NCBI GenBank assembly: GCA_964431205.1
Contig: CAYSIX010000074.1
Span: forward strand, 1-17,152
From: CAYSIX01 sp964431205
GTDB lineage: Bacteria; Planctomycetota; Phycisphaerae; Phycisphaerales; Phycisphaeraceae
Length of the DNA stretch: 17,152 nucleotides
Direction: 5' to 3'
Shown here: positions 7,811-16,050 of the stretch, one piece after another
Numbering within the stretch: position 1 is the first letter of the stretch
Layout: each line of letters starts with the position of its first letter
Program-made: the position numbers and the translations under genes
Notes under the pieces: generated by a model
Database searches by the model: none
Told to the model about the DNA's origin: nothing
Seen by the model: the letters and a program-made list of their open reading frames with translations, nothing else

Positions 7811-8350
7811 TCACCGGCTCCGGTGACCGCCCGAGTCCCCGCTTGCCGCCAGCTCGTCCAGCGCCGCCAGCACCGCCTCGGCGTGGCCCGGCACCTTCAC
7901 CTTGTCGAACCGCCGCGCCACTTTCCCCTTCGGATCGATCAGGTACGTCGTGCGCACCACGCCGAGGTACTTGCGGCCGTACATGCTCTTTTCCTGCCAC
8001 ACGCCGTACGCCCCACACGCTTTCTTTTCCGGGTCGGCCAGCAGCGTGAACGTCAGGCCGTGCTTGGACGCGAACCGCGCGTGCGAGGCCTCGTCGTCCG
8101 GGCTGACGCCGAGGACCACGGCGTTTCTCGCCTCGAACGCGTCGCGGGTGTCGCGGAAGCCGCACGCCTGCTTCGTGCAGCCGCTGGTGTTGTCCTTGGG
8201 GTAGAAGTAGAGCACGACCCACTTGCCGCGGTAGTTCGAGAGCTTGTGTGGCTGGCCCGTCTGGTCGGTGAGCTTGAACGCGGGGGCCGCCCGGCCGGGT
8301 TCGATCAGCTCGCCGTTGGCCGCCGCTTTCGATTTCGCCGTTTGGGGCAT
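7811..8350 (-). CDS. bcp: Thioredoxin-dependent peroxiredoxin, BCP/PrxQ type
   Basis: The 179-residue product is a bacterioferritin-comigratory-type peroxiredoxin that reduces H2O2 and organic hydroperoxides using thioredoxin. The core is clear: APAFKLTDQTGQPHKLSNYRGKWVVLYFYPKDNTSGCTKQACGFRD. C58 is the expected peroxidatic cysteine and C63, five residues on, the resolving cysteine of atypical 2-Cys members. GVSPDDEASHARFASKHGLTFTLLAD and TYLIDPKGKV are further family blocks. No signal peptide was seen, so it is probably cytosolic. A short Lys/Ala-containing N-terminal lead (residues 1-15) precedes the domain. The ATG at 8350 is chosen because GGAG (complement of 8358-8361) lies 7 nt upstream. 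It is divergent from the BatA-like gene, with 116 nt between. Confidence 0.95.
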   Translation of the reverse strand: MPQTAKSKAAANGELIEPGRAAPAFKLTDQTGQPHKLSNYRGKWVVLYFYPKDNTSGCTKQACGFRDTRDAFEARNAVVLGVSPDDEASHARFASKHGLTFTLLADPEKKACGAYGVWQEKSMYGRKYLGVVRTTYLIDPKGKVARRFDKVKVPGHAEAVLAALDELAASGDSGGHRSR

Positions 8351-8466
8351 GGTCAGGCTCCGTAGAATGGGGGCGTGATTCGAGACAACGGATCGAGACA
8401 GGTCATGGTAGGCGACGGCGTCGTGGGCGTGGCGGCGAGCCGACCGATCGGACGAGCGAGGCGTCG

Positions 8467-10682
8467 ATGCTGAGCTGGGCGGCACCGTTGTGGGCGTGGG
8501 GCCTGGTCGCGGCCGTGGCGGCGCCGCTGCTGGCGCACCTGCTGAGCCAGCGCGGCGGGGTGCTGGCGCCGTTCCCGGCGGTGCGGTTCGTGCGCCGGGC
8601 GGCCGCCGACGTCGCCCGGCTCGTGCGCCCGCGGCACTGGCTGCTCATGCTCTTGCGCATCGCGGCGCTGGCGATGCTCGTCACCGCCTTCGCCCAGCCG
8701 GTCTGGTACCGAAGCGCCGAGGCCGCCGTCGAGTCGCCCGATCGGCTCTGGGCGCTGATCGTCGATCGCTCGGCGTCGATGCGGCGGGCCGAGGGCGGGG
8801 TGACCCTGTTCGACGAGGCGCGGCGGCTGGCCGACCGTCGCCTGCAAAAACTTGACCCGGCGCGCGATCGCGCCGTGGTCATCCTCGCCGGCGCACGGGT
8901 TGAGTCGCTCCTGCCCGAGCCGTCAGCGAATGTCCCGGCGTTGCGCGCGGCGCTCGCAGCGGAGGAACCGGGTTACGCCATGGCCCGGCTCGACGAGGCG
9001 CTGCGCCTGGCCGAGCGGCTCGCCACGGCCGACCCGAACGATCGGCGGACGCTGCGGATCGAGCTGTTCAGCGACACGCAGGCGACGGGCTGGCCGGAGG
9101 CGGAGCTGGCGCGGCTGGGGACGCGGCACGAGGTGACGGTGCGTCGGGTGGGCGGCGAGGCGGTGAACGCGGCGGTGTTGAACCCACGGGTGGAGCCGTG
9201 GCCGGCGGTCGCCGGTCAGCCGGTGCGCGTGCACGCCGAGGTCGCCGCGTTTCCGCCCGAGGCGATGAGCGTGGCGGTGGTGCTGCGTGCGGCGGGTCAC
9301 GAGGATCGTCGGCGCGTGCGTGTGCCGGCCGAGGCGTCGGCCGAGGTCGTGTTCGAGCACGTGTTCGCCGAGCCGGGCGCGGCGTGGGTCGAGCTGAGCC
9401 TGGCCGATCACGCTGATGCGCTGTCGGTGGACGACGTGGCGGGCGTGCACGTGCCCGTGGCCGGGGCGCGGCCGGTGTGGCTGATCACGGACGCGAACGC
9501 GAACGACCCGGCGACGGCGGCGTACCGCTCCACCTTGCGATCGTCCACGAGCCGAAACAGGNNNNNNNNNNCCCGGCGACGGCGGCGTACTTCGTGGCCC
9601 GCGCGATCGCGCCGCTGGGGGAGGGACGCGGCGCGGGCGTGGCGTTGACGATCGCCCGGCCGAACGAGCTGGACGGCCTGGTTCGATCGTGGATCGAAGA
9701 CCGCGGTGGCGACGGCGTGCTCGACGTCGAATCGCCGCGGCCGGTGGCGATCATGCTGGAAGTCGAAGCCGGCATCCAGGCGTCCGGTGCGGCGGTGTCG
9801 CGATTGCTGTCGTCGGGGGGCGGGCTGTGGTGGATCGCGGACAGCGCCGCGTCGGTGGCGGCGCTGTCGGGCCTGTCGAGTTCCGCGGGCGAACCCGTCG
9901 CGCCGATCGTGCCGGCGGACACGGGTGCGTGGCGGCGGTCGGAGGCCGAGCGCTGGGCGGTGGGGCGGTTCGATCATCCGGTGCTGTCGGTGTTCGAGGG
10001 CCCGTCGCGGAGCGAGCTGCTGGGCCGGCGGGTCGAGGGGGTGATGCGGGGCCGGTTGACGCCGGATGCCGAGCCGCTGCTGTTTTTCGAGACGGGCGAG
10101 CCGGCGCTGGCGATGCGTTGGTCGGGCGCGGGCCGGGTGGCGGTGCTGGGCGGGAGCCTGTCGCCGGGCCGCAGCGGGCTGGCGCGGTCGGCGATGCTGG
10201 TGCCGCTGGTGCACCAGATGATCCGGCACCTGGCGCCGGGGCCGACGCGTCGTGAGGCGTTGCACCCGGGCGCGGCGCTGGCGTCGCCGCCGGACCAATC
10301 GTGGCAGTGGTTTTATCAGCAGACGGCCGTCGGCGCGGGGAGGCCGGTGCGGTACGAGGGTTCGACGGTGGCGGCGCCCGGCTGGTACACGCTGCGGCGA
10401 TCGGCGGGCGACGAGATCGCCGGCGGCGTGTGGGCGGTGCTTGATCCGAAGGAGAGCGACCTGCGGGTCGCGCCGGAACGAGCCGCGGCGGCAGGGGCGG
10501 AACAAGTGGATGATGCGGATGGCCAGACGGGCGCGGTCAGCGCTATGGCCGATCCGGATGGTCCGGGCGTTGAGGAAGCGGTGGAGCTTTGGCCGTACGC
10601 GGCGCTGGCGGCGTTGCTGCTGGCGGGGCTGGAGACGCTGTTGCTGTGGCGTTTCGCTCGGCCGCGGAAGGGGGGCGTGTGA
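8467..10682 (+). CDS. BatA-like vWA membrane protein (one gene interrupted by a scaffold gap)
   Basis: The N-terminus is the BatA/aerotolerance-type module: a membrane segment at residues 5-23, the LLSQRGGVLAPFPAVRF stretch, and a second segment at about 58-77. A von Willebrand A domain follows with the metal-binding DxSxS motif as DRSAS (D100) and ELFSDTQA further on. Then come a beta domain (about 240-325), a glutamine-amidotransferase-like region from RPVWLITDA, and a C-terminal membrane helix (LWPYAALAALLLAGLETLLL). Ten Ns at 9562-9571 break the frame. Removing 9526-9590 joins PATAAY to FVARAIAP in frame and gives 2151 bp, or 716 residues. Such proteins are thought to take part in membrane complexes with MoxR ATPases; the substrate is unknown. 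GAGG 5 nt before the ATG supports the start. The gene heads the cluster and overlaps the next by 1 nt (TGATG). Confidence 0.85.
9526..9590. other. Assembly gap with a duplicated 19-bp flank (probable scaffolding artefact)
   Basis: CCCGGCGACGGCGGCGTAC occurs at 9507-9525 and again, immediately after ten Ns (9562-9571), at 9572-9590. Between the first copy and the Ns lie 36 bases (9526-9561) that do not fit the protein. Deleting 9526-9590 restores one continuous reading frame. The pattern suggests two contigs that overlap by 19 bp, the left one ending in an erroneous 36-base tail. Confidence 0.85.
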
Positions 10683-13063
10683 TGGCGTTCAGCGGTGTGG
10701 AGCTGTATCGCCCGGCGTTCGAGCCGTGGCTGCTGGCGCTGGTCGGCGTGGTGATCGGGTTGGCGGTCGTGTGGCTGTACGGGGCGATCGAGCGCGGGTC
10801 GCACCCGCTGCGGCGGACGGCGGCGCTGGTGTGCCGTGGCGCGGGGCTGGCGGGGCTGCTGTGGGTTCTGGCGGGCCCGAGCGTGATGGAGTCGCTGAGC
10901 CCGACGCCGCGTCGGCCGGCGGTGGTGGTGCTGGCGGACACGTCGGCGAGCATGGCCGAGCGGGACGTGGCGGCGAACGCGGTGGGTGGTGATGACCTCG
11001 AACCCGAAGGCGGCCGTGTGACCCGGTGGGAGGCGGTGGCGCGGACGTGGCTGGCCCCGGAATACCTGGACGCGCTGCGTCGGGACGCGGACGTTTCGGT
11101 GTACCGGTTTGATCAGGCTTTGGCATCGTGGCGGCCGCGTCAGGGGGAGGACGGGGCGCAGGAGCCGACGGGGGAGCAGACACGGCTGTTCGACGCGTTG
11201 CGTGAGGCGTCGGTCGGGGCGGGGGGGCGTGATCGTTCGCCGCTGGTGCTGGTGCTGTCGGACGGGCACGACACGTCGGGGGCGGTGGACGGTCGTCTGC
11301 TGGCGGAGCTGACGCGGTCGGGTCGGCGGGTGTTCGCGGTGCCGGTGGGCGAGGCGATGACGCGGCGGGACGTGGTGCTGCACGCGTGGGCGGAGGCGGA
11401 TTACCTGTTCGACGGTCAGGCGACGACGATCCGCGCCAGCGTGCTGCAGAGCGGATTCGACGGGCGGGAGGTGGAGCTGGAACTGCACGAGGGCGGGCGT
11501 CTGATCGAGCGGCGTCGTGTGCGGCTGTCGGGCGCGTCGGGCGCCGAGGCGTCGTTCCGTGTTCGCCCGGAGGCGCAGCCGGGCGCGCCGATGACGCTGG
11601 TGGACTACGAGGTGCGCGTGCGCCTGGCGGACAGCGACGGCGGGGGCGACGAGCACGGCTCGATCGCCGATGCGGACGACGAGGAGCCGACGGGGAACAA
11701 CCGCCGGTCGGTGTTCGTGCAGGTGTCGCGTCAGCGGATCAGGGTGGCGCTGTTTGAAGGTGAGCCGTACTGGGACACGCGTTACCTGGCGCAGGTGCTC
11801 CGGGACGACCCGCGTGTGGAGCTGACGGCGGTGTACCGCCTGGGCCCGGGGCGGGTGGTGCGGGTGCTGGACGAGGCGGCCCCGGCCGAGCCGATCGACC
11901 CGGCGTCGCTGACGCAGGCGGCGTTGAACGAGTACGACGTGGTGGTGCTGGGCCGCGGGGTGGAGCATTTTTTCCCGGGCGAGCGTGCGGCGATGCTGGC
12001 CGACTACGTGGAGCAGCGTGGCGGGGCGTTGGTGATGGCGCGGGGTCGGCCGGTGTCGGGCGAGGGAGAGGCGGTCGAGCGGGCGCGGGCGATCCTGTCG
12101 CGGCTGGAGCCGGTGCGCTGGGGGGAGGAGGCGGTGCGGGAGCTGGAGCTGTCGGTGACGCCGCAGGGCGCCCAGGCGCCGGTGCTGAGCTTCGAGGGCG
12201 CGGGCCCGGCGGAGCGTGTGCTGACGCGGCTGCCGGGGATGATCGCGGCGACGAAGATCGCGCGGGAGCGTGCGGCGTCGGCGGTGTGGCTGCGCCAGCG
12301 GCCGAGCGACGGGCGGACGCCGGCGATGGCGGCGGTGGTGCACCTGCGGCTGGGGCGGGGTCAGGTCTTCGCGGTGCTGACCGACGGGTTGTGGCGTTGG
12401 TCGCTGCTGCCGAGCCGGCTGGCCGAGTACGACACGGTCTTCGCGCAGTTCTGGACGCGGGCGATCCGCTGGCTGGCGACCGGCGGCGAGTTCCTGCCGG
12501 GCCAGGAGGTGTCGCTGACGCTCGATCGGCTCACGGCGTCGCCGGGAGAAACCGTGCGCACGATGATCCACACGCGTTTCGTCGATGCCGAGGCGTTCGA
12601 GCCGAGCGTGCGCGTGGTCGGGCCCGAGGGCGAGGACCGGACCCTCGCCGCCACACGCCCCGACCCCAAGGCCCCGACGTGGGTCGCCACGTTCGAGCCG
12701 ACCCAGTCCGGTATCCACCGTGTCGAGCTGGTGACCCGCGACGGTGAGGGGCCGCGCGACGACGCCCCGGCCGTGTCGCCCACCGCGCCCGCGCTGCGCC
12801 TGGCCGTGTACGACCGCTCGATCGAGACGCTGGACACCTCGGCCCGGCCGGACGTGCTCCGGCAGATCACCGACGCGACCGGCGGGCTGTGCTTCGGCCT
12901 GGACGAGCGCGACCGCCTGCGCGAGCACCTCGAGAGGATCGTCGAGGCGCGCCGGGTCGAGGACGAGCCGCGCTACGATTTCGCACGCCCGCCGGTGTTC
13001 GCCCTGATCGTCGCGGCGTTCGGGGTCGAATGGCTGCTGCGGCGTCGCGGCGGGATGTGGTGA
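10682..13063 (+). CDS. vWA and GATase-like membrane protein of a Bat-type cluster
   Basis: The 793-residue product has two N-terminal membrane segments (about 15-35 and 47-65). A vWA domain follows with DTSAS (D86, the DxSxS metal site) and LVLSDGHDTSG (about 190-200). After a beta-rich region, residues ~350-480 (RVALFEGEPYWDTRYLAQVL, YDVVVLGRGVEHFFP, MLADYVEQRGGALVMARG) resemble a class I glutamine-amidotransferase-like fold, with no catalytic Cys-His-Glu triad evident. A C-terminal helix at about 770-787 (PPVFALIVAAFGVEWLL) would anchor the protein again. Most of it should face the periplasm. The ATG shares its A with the last base of the preceding stop codon, so translational coupling is likely. 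The gene uses mainly G-ending codons until about 12,500, then C-ending ones. Its cellular function is unknown. Confidence 0.85.
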   Translation: MAFSGVELYRPAFEPWLLALVGVVIGLAVVWLYGAIERGSHPLRRTAALVCRGAGLAGLLWVLAGPSVMESLSPTPRRPAVVVLADTSASMAERDVAANAVGGDDLEPEGGRVTRWEAVARTWLAPEYLDALRRDADVSVYRFDQALASWRPRQGEDGAQEPTGEQTRLFDALREASVGAGGRDRSPLVLVLSDGHDTSGAVDGRLLAELTRSGRRVFAVPVGEAMTRRDVVLHAWAEADYLFDGQATTIRASVLQSGFDGREVELELHEGGRLIERRRVRLSGASGAEASFRVRPEAQPGAPMTLVDYEVRVRLADSDGGGDEHGSIADADDEEPTGNNRRSVFVQVSRQRIRVALFEGEPYWDTRYLAQVLRDDPRVELTAVYRLGPGRVVRVLDEAAPAEPIDPASLTQAALNEYDVVVLGRGVEHFFPGERAAMLADYVEQRGGALVMARGRPVSGEGEAVERARAILSRLEPVRWGEEAVRELELSVTPQGAQAPVLSFEGAGPAERVLTRLPGMIAATKIARERAASAVWLRQRPSDGRTPAMAAVVHLRLGRGQVFAVLTDGLWRWSLLPSRLAEYDTVFAQFWTRAIRWLATGGEFLPGQEVSLTLDRLTASPGETVRTMIHTRFVDAEAFEPSVRVVGPEGEDRTLAATRPDPKAPTWVATFEPTQSGIHRVELVTRDGEGPRDDAPAVSPTAPALRLAVYDRSIETLDTSARPDVLRQITDATGGLCFGLDERDRLREHLERIVEARRVEDEPRYDFARPPVFALIVAAFGVEWLLRRRGGMW

Positions 13064-13156
13064 GCGCGGGGACCCGATCGTGGTCGCGAGCGATCCGCGG
13101 AAGGCCGCTCGCGGACATGGGGCCATCCCGCGGCGTCCGCGATGAAGCGCCGCGGC

Positions 13157-13223
13157 GGGTGCCACGGCCGCTCGCGACCGTGCGCACGACAAGAGCGCAC
13201 GCCTGCAGGCAAGCCCGGCACCC
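13157..13223. repeat. Palindromic repeat type A, full-length intergenic copy
   Basis: This 67-bp element begins GGGTGCCACGG and ends GGCACCC, so its ends are inverted repeats. Inside are a left palindrome (CGGCCGCTCGCGACCG) and a right one (GCCTGCAGGC). It aligns along its whole length with 15238-15305. It lies between the second vWA gene and the DUF4175-like gene and would form hairpins in the operon mRNA. The two copies resemble REP/MITE-like dispersed repeats; no transposase is seen. Confidence 0.8.
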
Positions 13224-13243
13224 GCGCAGATGGACGGGTCGGT

Positions 13244-13249
13244 TACAAT
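13244..13249 (+). promoter_or_regulatory. Possible -10 element before the DUF4175-like gene
   Basis: TACAAT, a 5-of-6 match to the -10 consensus, lies 19 nt before the ATG at 13269. There is no recognisable -35. It could give a secondary operon promoter after the repeat at 13157-13223. Weak. Confidence 0.25.
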
Positions 13250-13268
13250 GCCGACGGGAGAACGCGTG

Positions 13269-14987
13269 ATGACACAGGCCGACGCCATGCGGATCGACGC
13301 GCTTCGCCAGGCGCTGATCGACGCCGGTCAGCGCCGCCGCTGGCTCACGTTCACGGCCCGCGCCGCCGAGGCCGGCGCGTGGTGGCTCGCCGCCGTGCTG
13401 GCCGTGATCGTGCTCGACGCGATCGCGCCGCTGCCCGGCGAGTGGCGGCTGGCGATCGGGCTGGCGCTGCTCGCCGCGATCCCAGTGCTGCTCTGGCGGG
13501 AGCGCGTGCGATCGGCCGATCCCCGCCGCGCCGAGCTGCGCGAGGCCCGCGCGCTCGAAACCCATCACGGCCTCGCCCATCACCCGCTGACCACGGGCCT
13601 GCAGCTCGACCCGGCGCGTCAGCCCCCGACCGATCCGCTGGCCGCGCACCTCGCCGAACGCGTCCACCACCGCGGGCAGACGCTGGCCGACTCGCTCGAC
13701 ACCGCCGCGGCGATCGACCGCCGACCGCTCCGCCGCGCCACCGCGCACCTCTGGCTCGTCGCCGTCGCCTGGCTGGTGACCGCCGCGATCCTGCCGCACC
13801 TGATCCTCGGCGGGCTGGGCCGGCTCATGCTGCCGCTGGCCGACATCCCGCCGTTCAGCCTCACGCGCATCGCCGTCGCCGCCGATCCGGACGACCCGAC
13901 CGCCGGCGACGACGTGCTCGTGCACGCGGCGATGGCCGGGCTCGTGCCGGACACGGCGCACCTGGTCGAGCTGGACGGCGAGGGCCGCGAGCGGCGCCGC
14001 TGGCCGATGCGGCCGGCCGCGCAGGACGGGTTCATCCGCACGCTCGAGGCCCTGCGCGAGCCGATCACGCTGCGCGTCGAGGCCGGCTCGGCGCGCTCGC
14101 GCGCCGTGACGATCGAGCCGCGCCCGCGTGAAGACGATCCCGATGCCGAAGACGAGCTGGCCGCGCGGGGCCCGGGTGAAACCGGCGAATCGGACGCGGG
14201 CGAGGCCCCGCCGACGCCCACCCTCCGCGACGTCTCGTTCCCCGAGAACGAGTGGGACGGTTTTCTGCAGTCGCAGCTCCCCGAGATCTACCGCAACCTG
14301 CAGGAGCTGGCGCGACAGGCGGGTGAGATCCAGCGCATGGCCGCGGCGCTGCAGGAGGCGGCCGACGCCGGCGCCTCACCCCAGGAGCTGGCCGAGCGCA
14401 TCGCGGAGCTCGAGTCGGCGCTGCAGGGATTCCGCGGCCTGGCGTCGCAGACGGCGGGGATGTGCCGGGCGGCGATGGAAGACGCCTCGCCACGCGAGCG
14501 GGAGTTCCTCGAACGCCTGGCCCGGCAGCTCGACGCGCTGAGCCTCGCGGGCCTGGGCATGTGCCCCGGCGGCGGCTTGCCCGGCGAGGGCGACGGCATG
14601 ACCCCGAGCCTCGGCCAGGGCGAGGGCGTCGGCACCGGTTACGGCAGCGGGATGGGCATGGGCGGCGGCGGACGCATGGTCGGCCCGGCGGGCGCGTGGA
14701 TGCTCGCCGCTCAGGCGGCCGCCCTCAGCGACCTGCAGATGATCGAGTCGATGTTGGGCCAGTTCCTCGCGCTCTCGCCGGTCGGCTCCGCCGGCCCGCA
14801 CGACGCCGAGGCCACCGCCCTGCCCGAGCCCGAGCAACCCTTTGAGCCGGGGCGCTACGATGAGACGATGCGCAGCCGCGGCGACGTGCGCGGCCCCGCC
14901 GACGCCGCCATGCAGGCCGCTCCGCCGGCGTATCGCGACCTGATCCGCTTATACTTCAACCGCCTGGCCGAAGACGACGCCCCGTAG
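13269..14987 (+). CDS. DUF4175-like membrane protein
   Basis: The 572-residue product has predicted membrane segments at about 34-54, 60-77 and 160-182. A periplasmic beta-like domain follows, then an acidic linker, a helical and probably coiled-coil region (LQELARQAGEIQRMAAALQEA, ELAERIAELESALQGF), and a Gly/Met-rich stretch near residues 428-475. It ends with YRDLIRLYFNRLAED. This arrangement resembles DUF4175 proteins found in Bat-type clusters, though it is shorter than many of them. The ATG at 13269 is chosen over in-frame ATGs at 13230 and 13248 because GGGAG (13256-13260) sits 8 nt upstream; the earlier starts would also begin just 6-24 nt after a palindromic repeat. It is followed by the DUF4159 gene after 11 nt. 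The family assignment is by pattern and is moderate; function is unknown. Confidence 0.7.
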   Translation: MTQADAMRIDALRQALIDAGQRRRWLTFTARAAEAGAWWLAAVLAVIVLDAIAPLPGEWRLAIGLALLAAIPVLLWRERVRSADPRRAELREARALETHHGLAHHPLTTGLQLDPARQPPTDPLAAHLAERVHHRGQTLADSLDTAAAIDRRPLRRATAHLWLVAVAWLVTAAILPHLILGGLGRLMLPLADIPPFSLTRIAVAADPDDPTAGDDVLVHAAMAGLVPDTAHLVELDGEGRERRRWPMRPAAQDGFIRTLEALREPITLRVEAGSARSRAVTIEPRPREDDPDAEDELAARGPGETGESDAGEAPPTPTLRDVSFPENEWDGFLQSQLPEIYRNLQELARQAGEIQRMAAALQEAADAGASPQELAERIAELESALQGFRGLASQTAGMCRAAMEDASPREREFLERLARQLDALSLAGLGMCPGGGLPGEGDGMTPSLGQGEGVGTGYGSGMGMGGGGRMVGPAGAWMLAAQAAALSDLQMIESMLGQFLALSPVGSAGPHDAEATALPEPEQPFEPGRYDETMRSRGDVRGPADAAMQAAPPAYRDLIRLYFNRLAEDDAP

Positions 14988-14998
14988 GAGCACACCGC

Positions 14999-15982
14999 AT
15001 GAGCACCACGCGACGCGATCGAGTCCGATGCACGTATTGCCTGACCGACGTGCGCGAGGCCCGCTCCCGACCCGGGGCGCAGCGAGGCACGAGCGAAGCC
15101 CGGGGCTCCTCCCACATGCGCCCATGGGCGGGTGCCACGGTCGCTCGCGACCGTGCCGTTCTGTCTTGTCTCCCTCTCCCCTTGGGAGAGGGCCGGGGTG
15201 AGGGCCGAACGCCATCGACGCCCGCCATGCCCATGCCGGGTGCCACGGTCGCGCGCGACCGTGCCGAGCGACGTGGCCGCACGCTTGCAAGCAAGCGTGG
15301 CACCCTTGATCAATGGCTCGTCGCCGCAACGGTCCTCCTGCTCGCCGTCGTCCCCCTCGCCCACGCCCAGGACGCCGCCGCTCCCGACGATCAGGGCGTT
15401 GTCCACGTCGGCAACCTCATCTACGGCGGGGGCAAGAGCGGCGCCTGCTTCGCCGACGGCTTCCTCGACACCGTCGCCCGCGAGACCGGCATCCGTGTCA
15501 CGCGACACTTTCAGCCCGTCGACCTGGCCAGCGAAAACCTCTTCCAGTACCCGTTCGTCATCATGAGCGGCGAGGGCGCGTTCGAGCTCAACGACGCCGA
15601 GAAACGCAACTTCAAGGCCTACCTCGACCGCGGCGGGTTCGTCCTCGCCTCCGCCGGCTGCTCCAACGCGAGCTGGTCCGCCAGCTTCCAGCGCGCCATG
15701 GACGAGCTCTACCCCGACACGCCCATGCCCGCGATCGACCTCGACCACCCCATGTTTCACACCGTCTACGACATCACCGAGATCCAGGTCAAGAAGAGCA
15801 CCGGCGGGCCCGCGGCGGTCTACGGCCTCTCCCATGGCGACCGCCTCGCCGTCGTCTTCTCACCGCTCGGGCTCAACGACACCGGCAACGCCGGCAAGGG
15901 CTGCTGCTGCTGCGGCGGAAACGAGGTCCGCAACGCCAGGCACATCAACGCCAACATCCTCGCCTACGCCCTCACACACTGA
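14999..15982 (+). CDS. Exported DUF4159 protein with a repeat-encoded N-terminal extension
   Basis: Residues ~137-327 form a DUF4159 domain, a GATase-like fold of unknown function: NLIYGGGKSGACFADGFLDT, YPFVIMSGEGAFELNDAEKR, LDRGGFVLASAGCSNASW and a C-terminal NARHINANILAYALTH. A signal sequence lies unusually far in (WLVAATVLLLAVVPLAHA, about 106-123), cleavage likely after AHA. The ~100 residues before it are mostly translated palindromic repeats. The ATG at 14999 is well supported: GGAG overlaps the preceding gene's stop codon and lies 8 nt upstream. In-frame ATGs at 15227 and 15233 are alternatives with a 27-29 residue lead, but without an obvious ribosome-binding site. GKGCCCCGG (299-307) contains four consecutive cysteines. 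Some DUF4159 proteins carry a BatA-type N-terminus; this one does not. Confidence 0.85.
   Translation: MSTTRRDRVRCTYCLTDVREARSRPGAQRGTSEARGSSHMRPWAGATVARDRAVLSCLPLPLGEGRGEGRTPSTPAMPMPGATVARDRAERRGRTLASKRGTLDQWLVAATVLLLAVVPLAHAQDAAAPDDQGVVHVGNLIYGGGKSGACFADGFLDTVARETGIRVTRHFQPVDLASENLFQYPFVIMSGEGAFELNDAEKRNFKAYLDRGGFVLASAGCSNASWSASFQRAMDELYPDTPMPAIDLDHPMFHTVYDITEIQVKKSTGGPAAVYGLSHGDRLAVVFSPLGLNDTGNAGKGCCCCGGNEVRNARHINANILAYALTH
15071..15107. repeat. Imperfect palindromic repeat (type C) inside the DUF4159 gene
   Basis: CCCGGGGCGCAGCG at the left and GCGAAGCCCGGGGC at the right bracket a GAGGCACGA centre, forming an imperfect inverted repeat. It directly precedes the other repeats and encodes part of the N-terminal extension (about residues 25-37). 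No second copy exists in this window, so its status as a dispersed repeat is inferred from its form and surroundings. Confidence 0.45.
15130..15158. repeat. Palindromic repeat type A, left-half copy inside the DUF4159 gene
   Basis: This begins GGGTGCCACGGTCGCTCGCG and continues ACCGTGCCG, matching the left arm of the full elements at 13157 and 15238 but lacking the right end GGCACCC. It is read as GATVARDRA (residues 45-53), the same peptide and frame as the full copy 108 bp downstream. Confidence 0.8.
15161..15227. repeat. Repeat type B, copy 1, inside the DUF4159 gene
   Basis: The 67-bp block starts CTGTCTTGT, contains the palindrome CCCTCTCCC-CTT-GGGAGAGGG, then CCGGGGTGAGGG and a 22-bp tail CCGAACGCCATCGACG(CCCGCC). 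It matches 16123-16189 with about six mismatches and no indels. In this gene it is read as ...PLGEGRGEGRTPSTPA. Confidence 0.85.
15238..15305. repeat. Palindromic repeat type A, full copy inside the DUF4159 gene
   Basis: This 68-bp element has terminal inverted repeats GGGTGCCAC and GTGGCACCC, a left palindrome CGGTCGCGCGCGACCG, and a right hairpin around GCTTGCAAGC. It aligns with the intergenic copy at 13157-13223. It ends 9 bp before the codon for W106, where the hydrophobic signal core begins. Confidence 0.85.
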
Positions 15983-16050
15983 CCCCTCGCCGACGCGCAC
16001 CGACTCCGTCCGGCTCAACCCGTCGCCTCCGTCACGGCAAGGAGAAACCC

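Noticed and set aside
8467..10682. BatA-like gene as a pseudogene or as two separate genes
   Set aside because: The break coincides with ten Ns and a duplicated 19-bp flank; removing the artefact restores a full frame.
10316..13288. A 990-codon open frame on the minus strand, antisense to the vWA genes
   Set aside because: Same reason: composition is Arg/His/Pro-rich and without family motifs, while the plus strand has the DxSxS and membrane-segment pattern.
13157..15305. A CRISPR array suggested by the repeated palindromes
   Set aside because: Copies are few, irregularly spaced and of differing types, without uniform spacers, and no cas genes are present.
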